From assembly GCA_038199375.1 (NCBI GenBank), contig JBBPZA010000123.1:1-64000 (forward strand): a DNA stretch of 64,000 bases, given 5' to 3'. The stretch is from JBBPZA01 sp038199375 (GTDB taxonomy: Bacteria > Actinomycetota > Thermoleophilia > Solirubrobacterales > Solirubrobacteraceae). The translations under genes were made by a program, and so were the position numbers. How positions within the stretch are numbered: position 1 is the stretch's first letter; the number at the start of each line of letters is the position of its first letter. The notes under the pieces are model-generated. The model searched no databases and was not told the origin of the DNA. It saw nothing but the letters and a program-made list of their open reading frames with translations. Below are positions 44,036 to 53,085 of the stretch, in pieces.

Positions 44036-45715
44036 CTATTCGAGCGCGCGGCGCAGGAGCTCGCCGACCGTGCGCGGGTCGACGCCGTGGCGCTCGCGGA
44101 AGCGGCGAGCTTCGTCCTCGTCGGCGAGCGCGAGCACGAGCTCCTCGCGTGAGGCGCCCGCGCGGCACGCGGCGCGGTCGAGGACCACGAGGGCGCCCTT
44201 CTGGAGCAGGCCCTCCACGAGGCCGCCGGTGTCGGGCAGGTCGCGCCCCTTCTTGCACGGGTCCGCGATGACGACCGGGTCGGGGGCGATCGCGCCGTAG
44301 ACGAGCGCATAGCCGCCCGCCACCGAGGTCGCCGCCGCGGCCACAGCTGCCAGGCGCGCCGGTCGGCGCGCGCCGGGGAGCAGGACCAGCGCCGCCAGCA
44401 GCGCGAGGCCGCCCGTGAGGAGGAGCACCGTCGTGAATGCCTCGCCGATCGCCAGGACGAGCGTCTCGTCGGCGCGGCGGCCCAGGCGGTCGAAGACGAA
44501 GCGCTGCTCACCGGTGAAGCGAGGACGCTGCTCGGCGAGCGCCCGCTCCAGTCCCGCCCGCGGGTCCTGGGCCTCGACGCCTGCCAGCAGCTCCGGCGCG
44601 AGGTCGAGTTTGCGCCGCGCGGGCAGGTCGGCGTCGAGCACGAGGGCGACGCCGCGCAGCCGGGCGCGCTCCGTTGCTCGGTCGAGGTCGGCCGCCGCGA
44701 TCGGTGCGATGGCCACCAGAGCGAGGGCGATCCCGGCATGGCGGATGGCGAGCAGGCGCGCGGCGTCTGCGGGAGAGCGCTCGGGAAGGAGGGCTCCCGC
44801 GAGCGCCGGCAGGGCGAGCCCCATGCCGACCCCCGCAGCGAGCTGCGGGACGACGGTCCAGCCGAGCTCCGCGTCGGGGAGAAAGGCGAGCGCGACGACA
44901 CCGCCCGCGAGGAGGAGCGACCCTGCCACCGCTCGCGACCGCGGCTCGCCCCGCACGCGTGAGCCCGCCAGCGCCGCGATCGGGATGACGGTCACTGCCA
45001 GCGCGGCTTCCAGGGGCTCGACGCTCCACCCGGCGACGAGCAGCAGCACGAGGAGGAACAGCACCGCGGTGAGCGCGGCCGAGACGAGGGCGAGGGCTAT
45101 TGCCGCGGCCCCCCGCCGCGCCGCTCCCGGAGCCGGGTCTGCCGACGGACGGCTCCCCGTCCGCGTCGCTTCTTCGCGCCCACCCACGACGCACGCCGCG
45201 GCCCCCGCGAGGGCGATGGGCGCCTGGACCAGGAAGATGGCCCGCCAATCGAAGGCCTGCGTGAGCGCACCACCGAGGGCAGGGCCCGTCGCCGTTCCCA
45301 CCACGGCGGCCAGCGGCCACAGGCGTCGACCGAGCGGCTCGCTCGCCCCTTGGGTCACGAGGGCGAAGGCGGCCACCAGTCCGGCGGCAGCGCCCGCGGC
45401 TCCGACGGCGCGGCCGAGCAGCAGCGCCGGCAGCGAGCCGGCCACGCCGCAGGCCACAGCTGAAAGCGCGAACACGACGAGCCCGATCGCTCCGACGAGC
45501 GCCGGTCCGCGCGCCCGGACGATCCACCAGGCGGGTACGAGGACAAGAGCCAGCACGCCGGTGTAGACGCCGAGCACCGCGGCGACGCCCTCGACACCGG
45601 TGTCGAGCTCGACGAGGAGCTCGGGGAGGGCCAGCGTGACAATCGACGCGTCGGCCAGCGCGAGGCCGGCGACCAGAACCAGGACGATCGCTCGCAGGCG
45701 GAGGGTAGGGCTCAC
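44036..45715 (-). CDS. MFS transporter, DHA2-like multidrug efflux type
   Basis: 559 aa with about 14 hydrophobic segments. The N-terminal half (LALADASIVTLALPEL, VYTGVLALVLVPAWW, GRAVGAAGAAAGLVAAFAL, GTATGPALGGALTQAFDWRA) has the MFS and DHA2 motif-C pattern. A large soluble insertion between about residues 350 and 410 precedes the last helices and a cytosolic tail (ADEDEARRFRERHGVD) that resembles a short regulatory appendix. Exports small molecules by proton exchange; substrate unknown. GTG 45715. Confidence 0.85.
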   Translation of the reverse strand: MSPTLRLRAIVLVLVAGLALADASIVTLALPELLVELDTGVEGVAAVLGVYTGVLALVLVPAWWIVRARGPALVGAIGLVVFALSAVACGVAGSLPALLLGRAVGAAGAAAGLVAAFALVTQGASEPLGRRLWPLAAVVGTATGPALGGALTQAFDWRAIFLVQAPIALAGAAACVVGGREEATRTGSRPSADPAPGAARRGAAAIALALVSAALTAVLFLLVLLLVAGWSVEPLEAALAVTVIPIAALAGSRVRGEPRSRAVAGSLLLAGGVVALAFLPDAELGWTVVPQLAAGVGMGLALPALAGALLPERSPADAARLLAIRHAGIALALVAIAPIAAADLDRATERARLRGVALVLDADLPARRKLDLAPELLAGVEAQDPRAGLERALAEQRPRFTGEQRFVFDRLGRRADETLVLAIGEAFTTVLLLTGGLALLAALVLLPGARRPARLAAVAAAATSVAGGYALVYGAIAPDPVVIADPCKKGRDLPDTGGLVEGLLQKGALVVLDRAACRAGASREELVLALADEDEARRFRERHGVDPRTVGELLRRALE

Positions 45716-45932
45716 CGCCGGGGAAGTCTGCCCGGCCGGCGGATGGTCGTCTCCCGCGGGCGACGGCGCGCGTAGGGAATATCGCCGTTTGGTGGTAGTT
45801 CTGGAGAACGCGGGCGGGTACCCCCAGGCCGATGGAGCGTTGGTTCTCCCCTGAGCGCGGCGTCCAAGAGATTTGTCCTCGGTACTTCTGAGGTCTCAGA
45901 TCTCGGAGGGCTTCTGCCGATGCTGTACGCGC

Positions 45933-47142
45933 ATGACTCCCCCGAACCGCCCCGAGGCCCCCGACGAGCGTCTTGCCGGGTTCGCGCACGACGCGTCCCC
46001 TCGCAGGCGCGCGGAGGAGGTCGCCCGCCGCCCCGCCGACGCGGAGGCGGGCGACAGGCCGGCCACCGATGCACTTACCGGCGTGCTCGACGAGAATGAG
46101 CTCCACGGCCGCCTCGACGAGGAGATCGCGCGCTTCGAGGAGGTCCACGCCCCCTTCAGTCTTCTGCTCGTCGAGGTGAGGGCCGCCGACGACGAGCTCG
46201 CACGCCGGCGAGCGCTTCGCGCCGTGGCCAGCGCGATGGCCGGCGCATGCCGGGCGGACGACCCGATCTATCGCAACGGCGCGGACGGCTTCGCCCTTCT
46301 TCTCCCGGGGCCGGCCGGCGCCGCCGCCAAGGGAGTCGAGCGCCGCGCCGAGCGGGCGGTGGGCACCCTCGAGCTCAAGGTCCACGTGTCCTTCGCCCTC
46401 GTCGAGTGGCCTTACGACGGGCCGAGCCGCGAGTGGTTCCTCGCCGAGGCGCGCAACGCCGGCGCCGGCGCGAGGACGATCCTTCCCGCCGTTCCCCAGG
46501 CCGCCGGCGATCCCGGCGCCGAGGCCAAGCACGGGGAGATCGCAAGCGTCCGCGCGCTGCTCGCCGCGCTCGTCGCGCGCGACGGCTACACCGGTGATCA
46601 CTGCCAGCCTGGGCAGCGACGTCGCCAGGTCGCTCTCTCTCGGCGAGCGCGAGATCGACGAGGTCGAGCAGGTCGCCCTCCTGCACGACATAGGCAAGAT
46701 CGGCATCCCCGACTCCATCCTGCGCAAGGAGGGGCCGCTCAGCGCTCCGGAATGGGAGATCATGCGCGAGCACCCGGAGATCGGGGCCCAGATCGTCGGC
46801 GGCCTGCCGAGCCTCGCCCACCTCGCACCACTCATCCGCTCAGAGCACGAGCGCTGGGACGGACGCGGCTACCCACATGGGCTGGCCGGCGACAAGATCC
46901 CGCTTGTCAGCCGCATCATCCTGGCCTGCGACGCCTACCAGGCGATGACCAGCGACCGCCCCTACCGCCGCGCCCTTCCCCTTCCCGAGGCGCTGCATGA
47001 GATCGAGCGCAACGCCGGCTCGCAGTTCGACCCGTCGGTCGTCGCATGCCTGCTGCGCGTGCTCGAGCGCAAGCGCCACGGCGCGCCGGTGCTCGCGAAC
47101 CGGCGCACCGCCAAGAGCCGCTGGCGCGCCTACCTCGCCTGA
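45933..47142 (+). pseudogene. Degenerate GGDEF plus HD-GYP protein with a one-base frameshift
   Basis: From ATG 45933 a GGDEF-like domain (DALTGVLDENELHGRLDEEI) has GADGF in place of GGDEF, so cyclase activity is unlikely. It continues to ARDGYTGDH at about 46600, where the frame is lost. The rest of a canonical HD-GYP domain is one base out of register from about 46602: SLGSDVARSLSLGEREIDEV, LLHDIGKIGIPDSILRK, HERWDGRGYPHGL, ACDAYQAMTSDRPYR. HD-GYP domains hydrolyse c-di-GMP. Restoring one base gives a ~400-aa sensor/phosphodiesterase. Error versus decay is open. Confidence 0.8.
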
Positions 47143-47175
47143 GCTCGTTCGGCCCGCCTGCCACACTGCCCGTCG

Positions 47176-47382
47176 ATGGCCCCACGCCGGTTTCGAGCCG
47201 CCGCGCGCGTTGCCCTCTTCCTCGCTGCCCGCGGGCGCTGCGCGGAGTGCGGCAGGAAGCTCGAGCCGGGTTGGCACGCCGATCACGTAACGCCGGTCCG
47301 GGCGGGCGGTCCGACCGAGCCTGCGAACGGAAGAGCGCTCTGCCCCGGGTGCAACCTGCTCAAGGGGGGCCGCGTCGCGTGA
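47176..47382 (+). CDS. HNH endonuclease
   Basis: 68 aa. Cys pair CAEC, then HADHVTPVRAGG (HNH His and metal region), ANGRALCPGCNLLKGG (Asn and second Cys pair): a minimal HNH with a structural zinc site. Its stop overlaps the start of a helicase gene (GTGA), so the two are made together. It could nick or cut DNA for repair, restriction or a phage/defence process. Confidence 0.85.
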   Translation: MAPRRFRAAARVALFLAARGRCAECGRKLEPGWHADHVTPVRAGGPTEPANGRALCPGCNLLKGGRVA

Positions 47383-49124
47383 CCCCGGCGCCGCGACGCT
47401 GGCAGGAGGCGTTCCTCGCTCGGCACGCGTCGGCCGCAGACCGGGATTTCCTGCTCGTCGCGACGCCCGGGGCGGGCAAGACGCTCGCCGCCTGCCAGGC
47501 GGCTCGCCAGGCGGGGTGCGATCAGGTGATCGTCGTCTGTCCGACGACAGCGCTGCGCGCCCAGTGGGCGGATACGGCCGATCTGGTGGGCTTCCATCTG
47601 GACCCGCGGTGGAAGAACGCGGACGGCGCGTGGCGCGGCGACGTGGACGGCGTCGTCGTGACCTATCAGCAGGTCGCCTCTGCCCCCGACCTGTTCGCCC
47701 ATCATCTCGCCCGCTCCACGTTCGTCGTGCTCGACGAGGTCCATCACGCCGGCGAGTCGGCGACGTGGGGGACGGCGCTGCGCGCGGCGTTCGAAGGCGC
47801 TGAGGGGCGCCTCGCTCTCTCGGGGACGCCCTTTCGCTCAGACGCCCGCGCGATCCCGTTCGTTCGCTACGACGAGGAGCGGCGCTGCGCACCCGACTTC
47901 GTCTACGGCTACCCGGACGCGGTCGCCGACGCCGTATGTCGCCCTCTCGCGTTCCGGCTGCTCGACGCGACCCTTCACTGGCGCGTGGACGCGCAGGAGA
48001 CGATCGCGGCCTTCGCCGACGAGCTCGAGCCCCGTGACGACGCGCGACGGCTGCGCACCGCCATCGATCCCGCGACGCCGCTTCTCCCGCAGATGCTTCG
48101 CGACGCCGACGCCCTCCTGTCCAAGGCCCGCGCGGTCGTCCCCGACGCAGCCGGCCTGGTGCTCTGCGACGACCGCGCTCACGCGCGCGCAGTCGCCGCG
48201 CTGCTGCGGACCATCTCTGGGGCCAAGCCGGTGGTCGTGGTGAGCGACGAGGCGGGGGCACACGCTCGCATCGAGCGCTTCGCACGGGGCGAAGGCGGAG
48301 GCCCGCGCTGGCTGGTGGCGGTCAACATGGTGAGCGAGGGCGTCGACGTCCCCCGACTCGTGCTCGCGGCCTACGCGACCGTCAAGCGCACGGACCTCTT
48401 CTTCCGGCAGGCCGTCGGCCGCGTCGTCAGGCGGCGCTCCAAGGACCCAGACGACTTGGTCGCGACCGTCTTCCTACCCGCCGACCCCACGCTCACGGCC
48501 TGTGCGGAGCGCGTGGAGGTAGAGCTGCGCCAGCAGGTCACCGACGAGGCCGGGGCGGCGTTCGACGTCGAGCCGCCGACGGGCCTTGCCCACCGCGTGG
48601 ACTTCCAGGCGCTCGACGCACAGGTCGAGCCCGGCGGGATGATCGTCGCCGGGGTGCACTACCGGCGCGAGGAGGTCGACGCCGCGCGCCGCCTCCTGCG
48701 CGAGCTCGGGCAGTCCGAGCGCCGGCTGCGCTCCGTGCTCGAGTTCGTTCGCCGCGAGAGCCCGAGCGTGGCTTCCTCGTCCCCGCCCTCCGCTCCTCCG
48801 ATCCCGACGCACCGCCGGATTGAGACCAAGCGGCGGGCGCTGGATCGGCTCGCACGCCGCTGGGCGCAGTTGAGGCGGGCGATCGACCCGGAGTACTCGT
48901 GGCCGCAGGCCCAGGCGCGCGTGAACCGAGCGATGGGGGTCGAGCGGCGCGCTGACGCCGGTGAGCGAGACCTCGACGAGGGCCTTGCCTTCCTGCGCGG
49001 CGAGCTCTCCAAGCTGGCCGAGCGCTACCCCGAGGAGGCCGAGCGACTGCGCATCGAGGGCAGCGTCGAGGCCATCACCGGGGGGCTCGGCGAGCCGCGC
49101 CGGAAGGGGATGGCGCCCGGGTGA
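47379..49124 (+). CDS. Superfamily 2 DEAD/DEAH-type helicase
   Basis: 581 aa from GTG 47379. Walker A ATPGAGKT (28-35), DEVH box (119-122), SGTP (148-151), motif V region VNMVSEGVDVPRL and motif VI QAVGRVVRRR. The C-terminal ~200 residues are charged and unassigned (RIETKRRALDRLARRWAQLR), perhaps a partner-binding region. Couples ATP hydrolysis to DNA translocation. Overlap with an HNH nuclease gene suggests a joint nuclease-helicase function. It ends 4 bp from tRNA-Asp. Confidence 0.9.
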   Translation: MTPAPRRWQEAFLARHASAADRDFLLVATPGAGKTLAACQAARQAGCDQVIVVCPTTALRAQWADTADLVGFHLDPRWKNADGAWRGDVDGVVVTYQQVASAPDLFAHHLARSTFVVLDEVHHAGESATWGTALRAAFEGAEGRLALSGTPFRSDARAIPFVRYDEERRCAPDFVYGYPDAVADAVCRPLAFRLLDATLHWRVDAQETIAAFADELEPRDDARRLRTAIDPATPLLPQMLRDADALLSKARAVVPDAAGLVLCDDRAHARAVAALLRTISGAKPVVVVSDEAGAHARIERFARGEGGGPRWLVAVNMVSEGVDVPRLVLAAYATVKRTDLFFRQAVGRVVRRRSKDPDDLVATVFLPADPTLTACAERVEVELRQQVTDEAGAAFDVEPPTGLAHRVDFQALDAQVEPGGMIVAGVHYRREEVDAARRLLRELGQSERRLRSVLEFVRRESPSVASSSPPSAPPIPTHRRIETKRRALDRLARRWAQLRRAIDPEYSWPQAQARVNRAMGVERRADAGERDLDEGLAFLRGELSKLAERYPEEAERLRIEGSVEAITGGLGEPRRKGMAPG

Positions 49125-49128
49125 GAAG

Positions 49129-49202
<74 letters not shown>

Positions 49203-49358
49203 TGGCGCGCGAGCCAGTATAGGCGCGCCGTCGCTCTCTGCCGAGCGGGGCGAACGCTGCCACTCTGGCGTTTGTAAAGACTCGTCCAGGGCCCGCAACT
49301 CCCTCTCGGGGCGGGGTGTTCCCAGTCGCGTACATCAACTCAACCTCAGGAGGCAGGC

Positions 49359-50420
49359 ATGCGGATGGCGCATCTCTTCTCTCGTCTGACGGTCGGTCTT
49401 GGTGCGGTCCTCGTGAGCGGTCTTCTGCTCGCGGCGGTCGCCATGGCGGCGGTCATCACGGGAACGCCCGGGCCGGACCGAATCACCGGTACGCCCGACA
49501 ACGACACGATCAATGCCCGCGCGGGCGCCGATCGCGTCAAGGCCCTGGCCGGCAACGACATCGTCAACCTCGGCCCCGGCCGGGACCGGGCGCGGCTCGG
49601 CGACGGCAACGACGTCGCCAACGGCGGCCCCGGCAGTGACCGGGTGACCGGCGGCAACGGCAACGACACATTCAAGGGCGGCGACGACCGCGACGTGTTC
49701 ATCGGCGGCCCCGGCGACGACAACGCCGAAGGCGACCAAGGCGCCGACCTCCTGTTCGGTAACGCCGGCAACGACGTGCTGAAGGGCTTCCGCGGCAACG
49801 ACCGCCTGTATGGCAACGCCGGCGACGACATGCTGCAGGGCGACGTGCCCGGCAACGGCGTCGGCGGTAACGACCGCATCTGGGGCGGCCCCGGCAACGA
49901 CACCATCGTGGGCGGCGAGGGTCGCGACCGCACCCACGGCGGCGACGGCAACGATGCCGCCGACGGCGGCAACGGCCCGGACCTCATGTCCGGCGGCAGG
50001 GGCGACGACATCCAGCAGGGCGGCGACGGCAACGACCGGATCTTCGCCAACCTGGGCGTCGACGTGACCAACGGCGGCAACGGCGACGACGACCTGTGGG
50101 CGCTGGCCCGCGGTGACGTGACGCCGGGTGCCGGAGGAGCGACGGACACGGTCGCAGACACGCTGATCGGCGGCGAGGGGAACGACACGTTCCACCTGCG
50201 CGACGGCGAGGCCGACAAGGTCGACTGCGGCCCCGGCAACGACACAGCGCTGCTCGACGAGGTCGACGTCATCGTCGATGCCGATCCGGCCAACCCGACG
50301 AGCAACGGCTCGTGCGAGCGGGTCGTTCGCAGGGCGCCGCGCCCGCGGGACCCGGACTCGAACGCGAAGTCCGAGGACCGGACCCAGGCCCCGGCGGAGG
50401 ACAAGAAGGAGAAGGAGTAG
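49359..50420 (+). CDS. Secreted RTX (hemolysin-type calcium-binding) repeat protein
   Basis: 353 aa. Signal peptide (RLTVGLGAVLVSGLLLAAVA), then about 15 glycine/aspartate nonapeptides of the GGxGxDxLx type (GGPGDDNAEGDQGADLLFG, GGEGRDRTHGGDGNDAADG) that form calcium-bound parallel beta-rolls, and a Lys/Glu-rich tail (EDKKEKE). AGGAGG 6 nt before ATG 49359. No type I secretion genes are near; export through Sec is expected. Likely surface or extracellular. Confidence 0.92.
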   Translation: MRMAHLFSRLTVGLGAVLVSGLLLAAVAMAAVITGTPGPDRITGTPDNDTINARAGADRVKALAGNDIVNLGPGRDRARLGDGNDVANGGPGSDRVTGGNGNDTFKGGDDRDVFIGGPGDDNAEGDQGADLLFGNAGNDVLKGFRGNDRLYGNAGDDMLQGDVPGNGVGGNDRIWGGPGNDTIVGGEGRDRTHGGDGNDAADGGNGPDLMSGGRGDDIQQGGDGNDRIFANLGVDVTNGGNGDDDLWALARGDVTPGAGGATDTVADTLIGGEGNDTFHLRDGEADKVDCGPGNDTALLDEVDVIVDADPANPTSNGSCERVVRRAPRPRDPDSNAKSEDRTQAPAEDKKEKE

Positions 50421-50453
50421 CTCTCCCGCTTCCGCGGAAGCCGACGCGATTCG

Positions 50454-50477
50454 ACGGGGCGCCTTCGGGCGCCCCGT
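50454..50477. terminator. Bidirectional terminator-like hairpin
   Basis: ACGGGGCGCC (50454-50463) pairs with GGCGCCCCGT (50468-50477) around a TTCG tetraloop, a 10-bp stem between the convergent RTX and uppP genes. The stable UUCG-type loop and position support termination, followed by a TTCGCGTT stretch. Confidence 0.8.
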
Positions 50478-50485
50478 TCGCGTTC

Positions 50486-51316
50486 TCAGGCGATCGCGCC
50501 GCTCGCGACGAGGACGAGGACGAGCGCGCCGACGACCACCCGGTAGACGACGAACGGCGTGAGGTCGTGGGTCGCCAGATAGCGCAGGAGGAAGGCGATC
50601 GACGCGTAGCCGAACACGAAGGCAAGGCCCGTGGCTAGGACGAGGGAGAGCGCGCCGGGGTCGGCGCTCTCGGGCTCGGTCCCCCGCGCGATCTTCGAGA
50701 GCTCGTAGAGGCCGCTCAGGACGACCGCGGGCACCGAGAGCAGGAACGAGAAGCGCGCCGCGGCGGCGCGGTCGAGGCCGAGGAGCAGCCCGGCCGTGAT
50801 CGTCGCGCCCGAGCGCGAGACGCCCGGAATCAGCGCCAGCGACTGGGCGAACCCGATGGTCACGCCGTCGCGTGTCGAGAGGTCGGGCAGGTCGCGGTCG
50901 AGCGCAGCGGCGCGATCGGCGGCGAAGAGCACCAGGCCGAAGACGACGAGCGTCGTCCCGATGACGTAGAGGTCGCGCGCGCCCGTCTCGATCTGGTTCT
51001 CGAAGAGCTTGCCGAAGATGACGATGGGAACGGTTCCGGCGATGAGGTACCAGCCCATCCGCGCGTCGGGCGTCCCACGGAGCTCGGGCCGCCGCAGCGA
51101 GCCCAGCCACGCGCGCGCGACCGCCCACAGGTCCGCCCGGAAGTAGATGAGCACCGCGGCCATGGTGCCCAGCTGGGTGACGGCGGTGAACGCCGCCCCG
51201 GGGTCTTCCCACCCGACGAAGGCCGGCACTATGCGCAGGTGGGCGGTACTCGAGATCGGCAGGAACTCGGTCAGCCCCTGCACGACCCCGAGCACGATCG
51301 ACTCGAGGACCGACAC
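50486..51316 (-). CDS. uppP: Undecaprenyl-diphosphate phosphatase UppP
   Basis: 276 aa, about eight helices. Signatures ESIVLGVVQGLTEFLPISS and PGVSRSGATITAGL are those of BacA/UppP, which recycles undecaprenyl pyrophosphate for cell-wall synthesis and gives bacitracin resistance. GTG 51316 (VSVLESIVLG) is preferred to ATG 51388 because the upstream 24 residues are Arg-rich and not family-like. Confidence 0.93.
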   Translation of the reverse strand: MSVLESIVLGVVQGLTEFLPISSTAHLRIVPAFVGWEDPGAAFTAVTQLGTMAAVLIYFRADLWAVARAWLGSLRRPELRGTPDARMGWYLIAGTVPIVIFGKLFENQIETGARDLYVIGTTLVVFGLVLFAADRAAALDRDLPDLSTRDGVTIGFAQSLALIPGVSRSGATITAGLLLGLDRAAAARFSFLLSVPAVVLSGLYELSKIARGTEPESADPGALSLVLATGLAFVFGYASIAFLLRYLATHDLTPFVVYRVVVGALVLVLVASGAIA

Positions 51317-51426
51317 GACGCGAGAGCGTAGTCGGTAGCACCTTCGGAGCCGCCGCCAATCGACGAAACGACTTGGCCGGCCGGCCAATCGCTACGGGAA
51401 GAGGGAGGGGCGTGCATTGGCCGGCT

Positions 51427-52121
51427 CTACCCGCCCGTCAGTCCCTTCGTGCAGGCCTGGATCCTGTTCGCGTCGCCGCCGGCCTTGCGGATGCACTCGC
51501 CGACGTTCCGCACGCTCCTGGGCACGCCTTCTGTCGCGTCGAGGTCCTGACCTTCGAGCCGTCGGGGCGCGCGGTGTAGGAGACACCGCGCCCGTTGATG
51601 GTGCCTTTCATGTCCCACAGGAGCTTCCCGCTGGCCACACGCTCCAAGGTAGCGATGCTCAGGTGGAAATCGCCTGACTCCTTGCGCGAGATGGCCTTGG
51701 CGATGCGGCCGGGGGCGGCGGCCTTGAGCTTGCCGATCGACCAGGAGCTCTCCTCAAGGGTGCCCGAGCCGCTCACGTTGACGCCGATGTCGTCGAGGTC
51801 GTCGCTTCCGGGCTCGGCGCGATAGCCCTTCGCGCGGCTCCCGTCGCGAACGGCGAACTCGACGCTCGTCGGACGCATGGTCACCGTGAGCAGCTGGGCC
51901 GCGGAGCCGACCTCCTTGCGCAGCGTCTTCACGATCGGGCCGAAGTTGCGCCTGTCGACCATGCGCTCCTCCTGGGGCCCGCCCCCGTCCCGGGTGAGGT
52001 TCTTGACGTTGTTTAGAATTCCCTTGCCGAATGCGAAGTACATGATCGCGGCAATGCCGGCGGCGAAGGCCAGGCTGAGCAGGGCCCCGAGCGGGCGGCG
52101 CAGCAGCATCATCCACCTCAT
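51427..52121 (-). pseudogene. Membrane-anchored protein of unknown function with a one-base frameshift near its 3' end
   Basis: ATG 52121 gives one N-terminal helix (LGALLSLAFAAGIAAIMYFA) and a ~170-aa extracytoplasmic region. At about 51553 the frame is lost: the main frame runs to an Arg/Ser/Ala tail ending at 51438. The alternative frame gives a sensible C-terminus (DLDATEGVPRSVRNVGECIR, then QACTKGLTGG) ending at 51427. A missing C in GTC(C)AG would restore it. Family not recognised. Divergent from the DUF1996 gene. Confidence 0.65.
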
Positions 52122-52143
52122 CGAAATCGTCCTCTCGGAGGGT

Positions 52144-52166
52144 GGGTCCGCCCGGTCAACGGACCC
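52144..52166. promoter_or_regulatory. Inverted repeat in a divergent promoter region
   Basis: GGGTCCG (52144-52150) and CGGACCC (52160-52166) with a 9-bp spacer lie between the divergent starts at 52121 and 52186. A possible operator or a 5' hairpin. Confidence 0.3.
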
Positions 52167-52185
52167 GTTCGGGAGAAATTACGCT

Positions 52186-53085
52186 GTGCGGGTGCACCTT
52201 TCCACCCCCGCGGCCGTCGATGTCTGTCGATCGGGAGGCAATCCCCGCCGAGGGCGACGGCGGGCTGCCCTCCTGGTCGCGGGGATCGCGCTCTACTTCA
52301 CGGGCGGGCTCGCGCCGGCGCCTGCCGGCGCGGCCGCGCCGGTCGGCGAGTTTCGCGCGGACTGCCTGTTCAGCCACCGCAAGGCGGACGACCCGATCGT
52401 TGCACCGCGGCGGCCGGGCGCCTTTCACAGCCACGACTTCTTCGGCAACCGCTCCACGGGCGCCGGCTCCACCCTGCGCTCGCTGCGCCGCGCACGGACG
52501 AGCTGCGAGCCGGAGGTCGACCGGTCGGCCTACTGGATCCCGACCCTCTACTACGGGCGCGGTCGACCCATCACCGCCACGCGCCTGGTCGCCTACTACG
52601 TCACCTCGAACAAGCGGCCCGACCGCCTGCGCCCGTACCCGCTGGGCTTGATGATGATCGCTGGAAACGGAGCGGCCCGGGGACCGGAGGCCGACCCGAT
52701 CGTGGCCGAGTGGAGCTGCCTGGGAGCGGGGCGGCCGAGCTCGCCGAGCATCGGCCGCTGCCCGGGTGGATCCAAGCTCGAGCTCGGCCTGCGCTTCCCC
52801 GACTGCTGGAACGGCCGCGACCTCGACAGCGCAGACCACCGCAGCCACATGGCCTACAGCAAGGCGGGCTCCTGCCCGGCCACCCATCCGGTCGCGGTGC
52901 CCGAGCTCAAGCTCAAGCTCACCTACCCCACCCGCGGCTCGCCGTCGATGCGGCTCGCCTCGGGCCGCGGGTACACCGCCCACGGCGACTTCATCAACGC
53001 TTGGGAGCCGCGCGAGCTGGCCCGCCGGATCCGCGACTGCCTCGTGCCGGCGATCCAGTGCGATCCCTACGGGGAGCCGGAATGA
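52186..53085 (+). CDS. DUF1996 domain secreted protein
   Basis: 299 aa from GTG 52186 (GGGAGA upstream). Basic stretch and hydrophobic signal helix at about 25-48 (RRRAALLVAGIALYFTGGLA). The DUF1996 domain follows: GAFHSHDFFGN, SAYWIPTLYYG, LRFPDCWNGRDLDS, DHRSHMAYSKAGSCPATHPV. Cysteines are well spaced for disulfides. DUF1996 proteins occur in fungi and actinobacteria; function unknown, possibly carbohydrate-related. Its stop overlaps the kinase start (ATGA). Confidence 0.88.
   Translation: MRVHLSTPAAVDVCRSGGNPRRGRRRAALLVAGIALYFTGGLAPAPAGAAAPVGEFRADCLFSHRKADDPIVAPRRPGAFHSHDFFGNRSTGAGSTLRSLRRARTSCEPEVDRSAYWIPTLYYGRGRPITATRLVAYYVTSNKRPDRLRPYPLGLMMIAGNGAARGPEADPIVAEWSCLGAGRPSSPSIGRCPGGSKLELGLRFPDCWNGRDLDSADHRSHMAYSKAGSCPATHPVAVPELKLKLTYPTRGSPSMRLASGRGYTAHGDFINAWEPRELARRIRDCLVPAIQCDPYGEPE

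Noticed and set aside
45798..45809. GTTCT-GG-AGAAC palindrome upstream of the MFS gene
   Set aside because: Only 5-bp arms; not a match to actinobacterial LexA or other named boxes, so not called as an operator.
49359..50420. Repetitive DNA resembling a CRISPR or satellite array
   Set aside because: The periodicity is the GGxGxDxxx codon pattern of an RTX protein, with no identical repeats or spacers.
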